Source: Gammaproteobacteria bacterium (GTDB lineage: Bacteria; Pseudomonadota; Gammaproteobacteria; Pseudomonadales; Azotimanducaceae). From it: DNA of 5,894 nucleotides. The position numbers and the translations under genes are program-made. Where the stretch lies: contig VXPR01000289.1 of assembly GCA_009839405.1 (NCBI GenBank), positions 1-5,894 of the forward strand, read 5' to 3'. Shown piece by piece: positions 1-5,229 of this stretch (the first letter of the stretch is position 1; each line of letters opens with the position of its first letter). Below the pieces are notes generated by a model. That model had not been told where the DNA came from, searched no databases, and worked only from the letters and a program-made list of their open reading frames with translations.

Positions 1-753
1 GGCTTGGGGGGTGGCCAACGCCGCAGAGATGACTTCGAGCATGAATTCGATGAACTTGGAACTCGCGCCTTCCTCCGTGCTTTCGCGTATCGCCCGGTAG
101 TACTCGCTCTGTCGGGCGTGGACCAAGCTTTCGACGGGGATGTGGGCAAAGAGCGGGTTCCACCGCGTGAGGATCAACGTCTGCCAAAGGCGCCCCAAGC
201 GACCGTTGCCGTCCTCGAACGGATGGATGAACTCGAACTCGTAGTGAAAGACTGAGCTCGCGACGAGCGGGTGGGTGTCCGTGGCCGCAACCCAGAGCAG
301 AAGGCCCTTCATCAACTGCGACACGCGAGCGGCTGGAGGCCCAACATGCTGTACCTCACCGCCCCCAATGACGGCGACCTGTCCCCCACGGTATCGCCCC
401 GGCTCATCGAGCAGCGCAGTCATCAGCAGCTCATGCGCCCGAAGCAGATGCGATTCATCGCCCGGGTCCCATCGTTCGAACTCGTCGTACGCCTTGATCG
501 CGTTGCGCGCTTCCTGGATGTCGCGCAACGGACCCACCACGGGCTTGCCGTCAAGAATCGTCGTGATCTGCTCTTCACTGAGGGCATTCCCTTCGATGGC
601 CAGCGAGCCGTGAAGGGTGCGAATACGATTGCGACGCCGCAGTTGCAGGTCCTGCCACAACGCCTCCAACTCCGCACGGCCAATGGCCTCACCAATCTCC
701 TCGACCAAGCCAAGGATGCGTGGCGTGATCGGATACGGAGGTTCATGGCTCAT
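1..753 (-). CDS. Fic family protein, class II, C-terminus cut by window edge
   Basis: The minus strand is open from ATG at 753 to the window edge, giving 251 residues without a stop. The Fic signature HPFEDGNGRLGR is at residues 177-188. Its histidine (H177) is the general base, the acidic residue and glycines bind Mg2+ and nucleotide phosphates, and the final arginine contacts the gamma-phosphate. An inhibitory motif S-L-A-I-E-G is at residues 50-55 (S/TxxxE[G/N]), with E54 as the expected blocking glutamate. Its position N-terminal to the Fic core makes this class II. Family members usually transfer AMP from ATP to a protein hydroxyl group and are held off by this helix. No signal peptide or membrane segment is seen, so it is probably cytoplasmic. 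Full-length relatives are commonly 330-380 residues and often end in a winged helix, which would lie outside the window. An in-frame stop at 766-768 makes ATG 753 the only sensible start; its ribosome site is weak. It is divergent from the acyl-CoA dehydrogenase and no antitoxin-like gene adjoins its start. The target is unknown. Confidence 0.93.
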   Translation of the reverse strand, partial: MSHEPPYPITPRILGLVEEIGEAIGRAELEALWQDLQLRRRNRIRTLHGSLAIEGNALSEEQITTILDGKPVVGPLRDIQEARNAIKAYDEFERWDPGDESHLLRAHELLMTALLDEPGRYRGGQVAVIGGGEVQHVGPPAARVSQLMKGLLLWVAATDTHPLVASSVFHYEFEFIHPFEDGNGRLGRLWQTLILTRWNPLFAHIPVESLVHARQSEYYRAIRESTEEGASSKFIEFMLEVISAALATPQA

Positions 754-794
754 GGCCGCTCGAAACTACCACGGTTCGCCACGCATAGCCTCTA

Positions 795-812
795 GAGAAG
801 GCGTCCCGCCTG
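795..812. repeat. Possible degenerate relic of the GGGAAGGCA hairpin repeat
   Basis: In the short divergent gap between the Fic gene and the acyl-CoA dehydrogenase, AGGCG (799-803), loop TCC (804-806) and CGCCT (807-811) form a 5-bp hairpin. The sequence GAAGGCGTCCCGCCTGCC resembles one hairpin of the better copies near 5010-5036, GGGAAGGCATCCTGCCTTCC, and has the same TCC loop. The match is short and may be chance in GC-rich DNA. I see no convincing -10/-35 promoter pair in the rest of the 754-865 gap. Confidence 0.3.
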
Positions 813-865
813 CCTCGTGCGGGCGCTAGCGGTCCGGGTTAACGTAAGCGGATCAGGAGGAGGGG

Positions 866-2071
866 ATGCGCGTGAGCGAGACGAACCATTACGGATTCAG
901 CCTGCCCGACGAGTTGGTGCTGCTGCGCGATCAGGTGCGGCGGTTCATGCGGGAGGAGGTGAAGCCCATCGAGGACAAGCTCCCGCACGACGCCACCGGG
1001 TGCAGCGCCGAGGACCGGCAGCATCTTCGCGACATCGCCGAGGGCATGGGGCTCACCCGACTCACGGTGCCGGAGGAACACGGCGGCAACCCCGTCTCCG
1101 CCCTCGCCCGGGTCATCATCGCCGAAGAATCCGCCAAGTGCCGGCTCGGTGGCTACGCCCCGGCCCTGGGCGCGTTCGGTGGCGGGGCGCCGAACATCAT
1201 CTGGGGTGGCACGCAGGCGCAGATCGAGCAGTACGGCATCCCCTGCGTCGAAGGGAAGAAGCGAGCCTTCGTCGCCATCACCGAGCCGACCGGCGGCTCT
1301 GACCCGCGCAACAACATCAGCACCCGCGCGGTGAAGCGTGGCGCCACATGGGTTTTGAACGGTCGCAAGATGTGGATCACGGCGGCGCAGGGTGCCGACT
1401 ACGGCATCATCTTCGCGCGCTCCAAAGACGGCACCGAGAGCGCGCCGCCGGAGATCACGGCGTTCATCGTCGAGCCCACGTTCCCCGGCATCTCCTTCAA
1501 CGAAATCAAGGTGATCCGGGCCCTCTCGCCCTACGAGATCGTGCTCGACAACTGCGAGGTGCCGGCCGAGAACGTGCTCGGGCCGGTGGGCCAGGGCTTC
1601 GGCGTCGCCCAGCGCTGGCTGGTGGACGCTCGCATTCCCTACGCCGCCGGCTGCATCGGCATGGCGCAGGAAGCGCTGGACATGGCATGCGGCTGGGTCA
1701 AGCAACGCGCCGCGCGCGGGGGCTTCCTGGCCGACAAGCAGGCCATTCAATGGATGATTGCGGACTCCGAAGTGGAGCTTCGCGCCGCGCGTCTGCTCGT
1801 CTATGACGCCGCCACCAAGGTGGACGAAGGCCTGCCGGGCAAGGTGGATGCTTCGGTGTGCAAGCTCTACGGCACGGAAACCGCCGGCCGGGTGGTGGAC
1901 CGCGCCATGCAGATGTTCGGCGGCATGGGCATGGCCAAGGAGATGCCGCTCGAGCGGTGGTATCGTGAGTTGCGGGTGAAGCGCATCGGCGAGGGGCCTT
2001 CCGAAGTCCACCGCATGGTCATCGCTCGCGACAAGCTGCGGAACACGGACGGGGGGATGTATTTCGGCTGA
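866..2071 (+). CDS. Acyl-CoA dehydrogenase (FAD-dependent)
   Basis: This 401-residue protein is a complete acyl-CoA dehydrogenase of normal family length. Such enzymes remove two hydrogens from the alpha and beta carbons of an acyl-CoA, using FAD and passing electrons to electron-transfer flavoprotein. Domains in order: an N-terminal helical domain (about 10-130), a beta domain with the FAD-contact stretch ITEPTGGSD (138-146) and NGRKMWIT (165-172), and a C-terminal helical domain with QMFGGMGM (349-356). The conserved C-terminal stretch IGEGPSEVHR (374-383) contains E376, in the position of the catalytic glutamate of the medium-chain enzyme. No signal peptide is present, so it should be cytoplasmic. 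The ATG follows AGGAGG (855-860) at 5-nt spacing, a strong ribosome site. The SDR gene follows 126 bp later on the same strand with a hairpin element between them. Chain length or substrate class cannot be read from the sequence. The flavin fold and catalytic base support an active enzyme. Confidence 0.96.
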   Translation: MRVSETNHYGFSLPDELVLLRDQVRRFMREEVKPIEDKLPHDATGCSAEDRQHLRDIAEGMGLTRLTVPEEHGGNPVSALARVIIAEESAKCRLGGYAPALGAFGGGAPNIIWGGTQAQIEQYGIPCVEGKKRAFVAITEPTGGSDPRNNISTRAVKRGATWVLNGRKMWITAAQGADYGIIFARSKDGTESAPPEITAFIVEPTFPGISFNEIKVIRALSPYEIVLDNCEVPAENVLGPVGQGFGVAQRWLVDARIPYAAGCIGMAQEALDMACGWVKQRAARGGFLADKQAIQWMIADSEVELRAARLLVYDAATKVDEGLPGKVDASVCKLYGTETAGRVVDRAMQMFGGMGMAKEMPLERWYRELRVKRIGEGPSEVHRMVIARDKLRNTDGGMYFG

Positions 2072-2076
2072 ACGAC

Positions 2077-2164
2077 GCAGGGGCGACCCTTGTGGTCGCC
2101 GGCGCCCGTTTGCGCCGAGGCTACTTGTTGACCCAACGCGGGCGAGGACAAGCCTCGCCCCTAC
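2077..2164. repeat. Paired-hairpin repeat element (CTTGT-loop type) inside the operon
   Basis: Nearly the whole gap between the acyl-CoA dehydrogenase and the SDR is an imperfect inverted repeat. The left hairpin is GGCGACC (2082-2088), loop CTTGT, GGTCGCC (2094-2100). The right hairpin is GGGCGAGG (2140-2147), loop ACAAG, CCTCGCCC (2153-2160). Read on the opposite strand, the right loop is also CTTGT, but the two loop-closing pairs are swapped from C-G to G-C. A smaller hairpin GGCGC/GCGCC (2101-2105 with 2112-2116) sits inside the left arm, and a weak GTTG/CAAC (2127-2130 with 2134-2137) inside the right. The ends read GCAGGGGCGA and, inverted, GTAGGGGCGA. It resembles short non-autonomous palindromic elements (REPIN or MITE type). 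As transcribed RNA it could also affect termination or mRNA stability between the two genes. Confidence 0.8.
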
Positions 2165-2197
2165 GAGCGACACCACAATCTCAAGAGGGGATCATCC

Positions 2198-3163
2198 ATG
2201 AAGGACTTCAGCGGCAAGCTCGCCGTCATCACCGGCGGCGGCACGGGCATGGGGCGGGCGCTGGCCCGACAACTCGTGGCCGAAGGTTGCGACGTGGCCA
2301 TGTGCGACATCCTCGAGGACAACCTCGTCGAAACCCGTCGCCTTTGCGAGACTGAGGCAAGCCAGGGGCGGGTCATCAGCACCTTCATTTGCGATGTTTC
2401 CGACGAAGAGGCCGTGAACGACTTCCGCGACGCCGTGAAACGGGAGCACGACACCGACCACATTGATCTGCTCTTCAACAACGCCGGCGTCGGCGCCGGC
2501 GCGAGCTTCGTGGACGGCGACCGCGACACCTGGGAGCGCACCTTCAACATCTGCTGGTTCGGCGTCTATTTCTGCGCCCGCGCCTTCATGCCGATGCTGC
2601 TCGCGAGCAAGGACGCGCACATGGTGAACACCTCAAGCGTCAACGGCTTCTGGGCGACTTTGGGCCCCACCAGCGCGCACAGCTCCTACAGCGCCGCCAA
2701 GTTCGCGGTGAAGGGCTTCACCGAGGCGCTCATCAACGACTTCGGCACCAACGCGCCGCACGTGAAGGTGTCCGTGGTGATGCCCGGCCACATCGGCACC
2801 TCCATCGCCCTCAACTCCAACCGCATCATCACCGGCCGCGACGAGCGGCAGATGACCTCTGCGGAACTCGAACTCGCACGCAAGCGCTGGTCCTCCCTTG
2901 GCATGCTCGAAGACGACGCCTCCGACGAGCAAGTGCTGGCCATGATGGAGCAGATGGGCCGCAACTTCCGCGACAACGCCCGCACCACGGCAGAAATGGC
3001 CGCCTCGATCATCCTGGACGGCGTGCGCGAAGAACGCTGGCGCATCTTGGTAGGCGACGACGCCCACGTTCTCGACAACATGGTGCGCTCCGACCCGGAA
3101 AGCGCCTATTCGGAGGAGTTCATCGAGAAGCTCCGCGCAACGGACGAGTGGACAGTGGGCTAG
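2198..3163 (+). CDS. Short-chain dehydrogenase/reductase (SDR), C-terminally extended
   Basis: This 321-residue NAD(P)-dependent oxidoreductase of the SDR superfamily probably interconverts a hydroxyl and a keto group. The Rossmann dinucleotide motif TGGGTGMG is at 12-19. D37 at the end of the second strand favours NAD(H). CDV at 65-67 is the adenine-ring aspartate region, and NNAG is at 94-97. The catalytic set is S147 (in NTSSVNG), Y164 and K168 (YSAAK), with the usual N-x-x-S spacing. Classical SDRs are near 250 residues. This one carries about 70 extra residues after the substrate-loop region (PGHIGTS at 196-202), rich in acidic residues and predicted helix, which may shape the active site or an oligomer contact. 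The ATG is preceded by GAGGGG (2185-2190), 7 nt away. It lies downstream of an acyl-CoA dehydrogenase on the same strand, so a role in beta-oxidation-like breakdown of a CoA thioester or related alcohol is likely but unproven. It is probably cytoplasmic, as no export signal is seen. Confidence 0.94.
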   Translation: MKDFSGKLAVITGGGTGMGRALARQLVAEGCDVAMCDILEDNLVETRRLCETEASQGRVISTFICDVSDEEAVNDFRDAVKREHDTDHIDLLFNNAGVGAGASFVDGDRDTWERTFNICWFGVYFCARAFMPMLLASKDAHMVNTSSVNGFWATLGPTSAHSSYSAAKFAVKGFTEALINDFGTNAPHVKVSVVMPGHIGTSIALNSNRIITGRDERQMTSAELELARKRWSSLGMLEDDASDEQVLAMMEQMGRNFRDNARTTAEMAASIILDGVREERWRILVGDDAHVLDNMVRSDPESAYSEEFIEKLRATDEWTVG

Positions 3164-3180
3164 CAGTCTGTCGGACTTGG
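3164..3180. repeat. Short inverted repeat directly after the SDR stop codon
   Basis: Immediately after the TAG stop of the SDR gene, AGTC (3165-3168), loop TGTCG and GACT (3174-3177) form a small imperfect stem-loop. It has no T tract, so it is not a classical intrinsic terminator. It may contribute to the 3' end of the mRNA or mark an insertion boundary of the large palindromic element that begins about 20 bp later. It is too short to call on its own. Confidence 0.3.
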
Positions 3181-3196
3181 CGATGGGACGGTTCTC

Positions 3197-3302
3197 GGAG
3201 GGAAGGCATTCTGCCTTCCCTGGCGCCGTCAGGCGCCCTGCCTTCGCAACCTCGCGCTCGCGCACCTGACGGTGCGCAGGGAAGGCAGAATGCCTTCCCT
3301 CC
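3197..3302. repeat. Composite palindromic repeat, copy 1 (REPIN-like), between convergent genes
   Basis: This element fills most of the gap between the SDR and the convergent sulfatase. The left outer hairpin is AGGGAAGGCA (3199-3208), loop TTC, TGCCTTCCCT (3212-3221). The left inner hairpin is GGCGCC (3222-3227), loop GTCA, GGCGCC (3232-3237). A core of about 22 nt follows. The right inner hairpin is GCGCACC (3260-3266), loop TGAC, GGTGCGC (3271-3277), and the right outer hairpin is AGGGAAGGCA (3278-3287), loop GAA, TGCCTTCCCT (3291-3300). The right half is the inverse of the left, and both ends carry GGAG (3197-3200, and CTCC at 3299-3302). The design matches doublet REP elements moved in trans by a REP-associated transposase. 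Lying between convergent genes, it may also act as a two-way transcription block, but no clear U tract follows either outer hairpin. Confidence 0.88.
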
Positions 3303-3324
3303 GAAGACCCGCCTTGCAAATGCG

Positions 3325-4839
3325 CTAGCGGGCGAAGTTGCGTTGATCCGGGGTGAGCGGCACCACGTCGGTGGTTGCCATGTACCACGTGAGCATTCGA
3401 TCGCGCAGGCGCGCCAGTTCCGTGGCGTGTTGAGGCTCGGCGACGAGGTTGCGGGTTTCACCCGGGTCGTTTGCGAGGTCGTATAGCTCGTCAGTCTCGT
3501 AGGCTCGGCGGACGTACTTGAAGCGGGCGTCGCGGCACATCGTGGCCTTGGTGTGAAGGAGGGGGCGGTCTTCACGCACCTGAAGGTTGACCCTCGGGGA
3601 GTAGAGGCCGAGGGACAAGGCGGACGAGACGCTTTCGCGTTCGCTGGCTTGTGCCTCGCCTTCGAGCCTTCCGCCTTCGCAGAAGACGGCGTCGCGGTGG
3701 TCCGCGCTCGGGTCCGCCAGCACGTTCGCGAGCGAGCGGCCGAAGTGCCAGTAGCCGCAGTCGATGTCCGCCATGTCGTACACGGTGGCGGGGAAGTCCA
3801 CCAATTCCACCATCTGCTCGCGTATGCCCGGCGCTGTCGCGCCACTCGGAGGCTTCACCACAAAGGGCACGCGGCTCAAGGCGTCCTGGAACGTGTTTTG
3901 GGTCTTCTCCACGAGGCCGTAGTCGCCGGTGAAGTCGCCGTGGTCGGAGAACACGAACAGGGCCGTGTCGTCATAGAGGCCCGTCTCCCGCAGCGCATCG
4001 ACGAGGAGCCCTAGCTGGTGATCCACCCGAGCGCACATGCCGTAGTAGGTGGCGCGAAGTTCCCGCCAGCGCTCCTCCGTCCAGCCTGTCAATCGCTGGC
4101 CGTCGCGAATGCCGGCCAGCAAGGCGGGCTTGTCGTCCCAGGTTTCGTACACGTGGCGGGGCGGTACCGACGACCGGTCCGTGAGGGAATACCACGGCTC
4201 CTCCACGCAATACGGCGGATGCGGATAGCCGAGCGGCAGGAACAGGCACAGCGGCTGGTCGGAATCTTCGCGCTCGCGCAGGAAGTCGATGGCGCCATAC
4301 ACCATCGACCAGTCGCCGTCGCAGTACACGCGCTCGCCGGCGGCATCGAGGCGGCCTTTAAAGAAGCTGAAGTGGTTGTCGCCGTCCGGCGGCCCACGCC
4401 AGGCGAGGTCGCCGCCGTGGTTTCCCTCCCGGCGCGTTACGCCCCAGCGTTTGTAGTCGGCGGCTGTCGGTCGAAAGTGGATGTCGCAGTGTTGCTCGAA
4501 GCCGAGCTGTCCTGGTACGAGGTCGTTCTTGCCGCCCCACCAGACGAAATAGCCGTGTTCCTTCAGCACCTTGAGGAGATTCGTCTCGCCAAGGTCAGGA
4601 TTCAGCATGTGGTGCATGGTGCGGTGGCCGCGCACGTGCGGATACCAGCCAGTCATGAACGAGCAGCGGCTTGGCGTGCACACCGTCGCCTGCACGAAGG
4701 CGTTGCGGAAGGAGACGGCCTCGGAGGCCACGAGGCCGTCGAGCACGGGAGTCGAGACGGCCGGGTGGCCCATGTGGCCAAGGGCATCGCCCCGCCACTG
4801 GTCGGGGTTGAAGATGACGATGTGGGGGCGCTTGGGCAC
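3325..4839 (-). CDS. Sulfatase-family hydrolase (type I, formylglycine-dependent)
   Basis: This 504-residue protein belongs to the alkaline phosphatase/sulfatase superfamily and probably hydrolyses a sulfate ester; phosphonate or phosphate ester hydrolysis is a possible alternative. The N-terminus HIVIFNPDQWRGD (6-18) supplies early metal ligands, D13 and Q14. The sulfatase signature CTPSR (54-58) continues to MTG (62-64), with C54 expected to become formylglycine. The second metal pair is D299-H300 in FSDHGD (297-302). ELYDLANDPGETRNL (451-465) is the usual sulfatase C-terminal block. No signal peptide or lipobox is seen, so it looks cytoplasmic, unlike many exported polysaccharide sulfatases. 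The start is GTG at 4839, preceded on the minus strand by AAGGAG at 6-nt spacing. Maturation needs a formylglycine-generating or anaerobic sulfatase-maturating enzyme, neither of which is in the window. An acyl-CoA synthetase lies upstream on the same strand, 390 bp away. The substrate is unknown; choline-sulfatase-like and phosphonate monoester hydrolase-like enzymes share the D-Q metal motif. Confidence 0.94.
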   Translation of the reverse strand: MPKRPHIVIFNPDQWRGDALGHMGHPAVSTPVLDGLVASEAVSFRNAFVQATVCTPSRCSFMTGWYPHVRGHRTMHHMLNPDLGETNLLKVLKEHGYFVWWGGKNDLVPGQLGFEQHCDIHFRPTAADYKRWGVTRREGNHGGDLAWRGPPDGDNHFSFFKGRLDAAGERVYCDGDWSMVYGAIDFLREREDSDQPLCLFLPLGYPHPPYCVEEPWYSLTDRSSVPPRHVYETWDDKPALLAGIRDGQRLTGWTEERWRELRATYYGMCARVDHQLGLLVDALRETGLYDDTALFVFSDHGDFTGDYGLVEKTQNTFQDALSRVPFVVKPPSGATAPGIREQMVELVDFPATVYDMADIDCGYWHFGRSLANVLADPSADHRDAVFCEGGRLEGEAQASERESVSSALSLGLYSPRVNLQVREDRPLLHTKATMCRDARFKYVRRAYETDELYDLANDPGETRNLVAEPQHATELARLRDRMLTWYMATTDVVPLTPDQRNFAR

Positions 4840-4845
4840 TCAGGA

Positions 4846-4851
4846 CTCCTT
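4846..4851 (-). promoter_or_regulatory. Shine-Dalgarno site of the sulfatase gene, fixing a GTG start
   Basis: On the minus strand AAGGAG lies 6 nt upstream of GTG at 4839. No ATG near this point gives the same reading frame with the conserved N-terminal strand HIVIF, so this site supports GTG as the true start codon. Confidence 0.8.
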
Positions 4852-4871
4852 CTCGGGAACGACGAGTCTTT

Positions 4872-4915
4872 GAAGGGAAGGCACTTGTAGCCCTCCCGCT
4901 ACACGCCGTTGGGCG
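4872..4915 (+). repeat. Degenerate single half of the composite palindromic repeat
   Basis: GGGAAGGC (4875-4882), loop ACTTGTA and GCCCTCCC (4890-4897) form an 8-bp hairpin with one A-C mismatch. It is followed by a smaller hairpin CGCC (4904-4907), loop GTTG, GGCG (4912-4915). The order large hairpin then small 4-nt-loop hairpin equals the left half of the full copies at 3199-3237 and 5010-5050. No inverted partner half follows before 5010, so this looks like a decayed singlet. It starts with GAAG at 4872-4875. Confidence 0.55.
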
Positions 4916-5009
4916 CGTTGCCTCCCTCCAGACGGTTCGCGTGCAAGTTTTCCATCCCATCGAGGACGCCGAGTCGCTGACGCGCAAGGAACACCCTTGA
5001 AGGGCCCTC

Positions 5010-5114
5010 GTAGGGAAGGCATCCTGCCTTCCCTACGCGCCGATGGGCGCTTTTCCGTCTGCCACAACGAAGCAAGTGCGCTGGCGCGCTGGGAAGGCAG
5101 GATGCCTTCCCTCC
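5010..5114. repeat. Composite palindromic repeat, copy 2 (REPIN-like)
   Basis: This copy has the same design as the element at 3197-3302. The left outer hairpin is GTAGGGAAGGCA (5010-5021), loop TCC, TGCCTTCCCTAC (5025-5036), a perfect 12-bp stem. The left inner hairpin is GCGCC (5037-5041), loop GATG, GGCGC (5046-5050). A core of about 24 nt differs from copy 1. The right inner hairpin is AGTGCG (5075-5080), loop CTGG, CGCGCT (5085-5090), with one G-T wobble. The right outer hairpin is GGGAAGGCA (5091-5099), loop GGA, TGCCTTCCC (5103-5111). Ends are GTAG on the left and GGAG, inverted, on the right. Measured between the same points of the outer stems, the two copies are 102 and 101 bp long. 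It lies between the synthetase and the sulfatase genes. Confidence 0.88.
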
Positions 5115-5199
5115 GAGGCTTTCGCTTCGAGCCAAATCGCTCAAACATCCAAGTGCTACGCGTCTGTCCCATGGAAGTGGAGCGCCGCTACTTGGCAAG

Positions 5200-5222
5200 G
5201 GCGCTCTGCGCACTTCAGCGCC
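5200..5222 (-). terminator. GC-rich hairpin just downstream of the synthetase stop
   Basis: On the minus strand GGCGCT and AGCGCC form a perfect 6-bp stem with an 11-nt loop, beginning 7 nt after the TAG stop of the acyl-CoA synthetase. No T run follows, so intrinsic termination is doubtful. It may instead stabilise the 3' end of the message or be a fragment of repeat DNA. Confidence 0.3.
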
Positions 5223-5229
5223 GGTACCC

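Larger units (their letters stand above)
4840..5229. other. 390-bp intergenic region between synthetase and sulfatase, rich in hairpins
   Basis: No convincing gene is seen here. From right to left (the direction of transcription on the minus strand) it holds a GC-rich hairpin just after the synthetase stop (5200-5222), a full composite palindromic repeat (5010-5114), a degenerate half copy (4872-4915), and the sulfatase ribosome site (4846-4851). Open frames crossing it read through the repeats and lack family resemblance. The stretch 4916-5009 shows nothing I can name. The large gap and multiple hairpins suggest the sulfatase may have its own promoter rather than being tightly coupled to the synthetase, but no clear -35/-10 pair is visible. 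Confidence 0.7.

Noticed and set aside
754..865. Divergent promoters for the Fic and acyl-CoA dehydrogenase genes
   Set aside because: Promoters are expected in this gap, but no pair of -35 and -10 hexamers with good spacing stands out on either strand.
839..2176. 445-codon open frame on the minus strand opposite the acyl-CoA dehydrogenase
   Set aside because: It is antisense to a gene with clear family motifs. Long open antisense frames are common in GC-rich DNA, and its translation shows no recognisable domain.
3197..3302. Classical intrinsic terminator
   Set aside because: The stems are strong but neither outer hairpin is followed by a T run on either strand. A termination role is possible but not shown.
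4018..4890. 290-codon plus-strand open frame opposite the sulfatase
   Set aside because: It is fully antisense to the sulfatase, which has the CTPSR signature, metal ligands and a ribosome site. No family features are visible in the plus-strand translation.
3197..5114. CRISPR array
   Set aside because: Repeats are few, inverted in pairs, internally palindromic and not regularly spaced, with genes between them.
4899..5213. Minus-strand open frame in the synthetase-sulfatase gap
   Set aside because: It reads through the palindromic repeat. Its only non-repeat part, about 30 codons before the stop near 4899, has no ribosome site or recognisable family.
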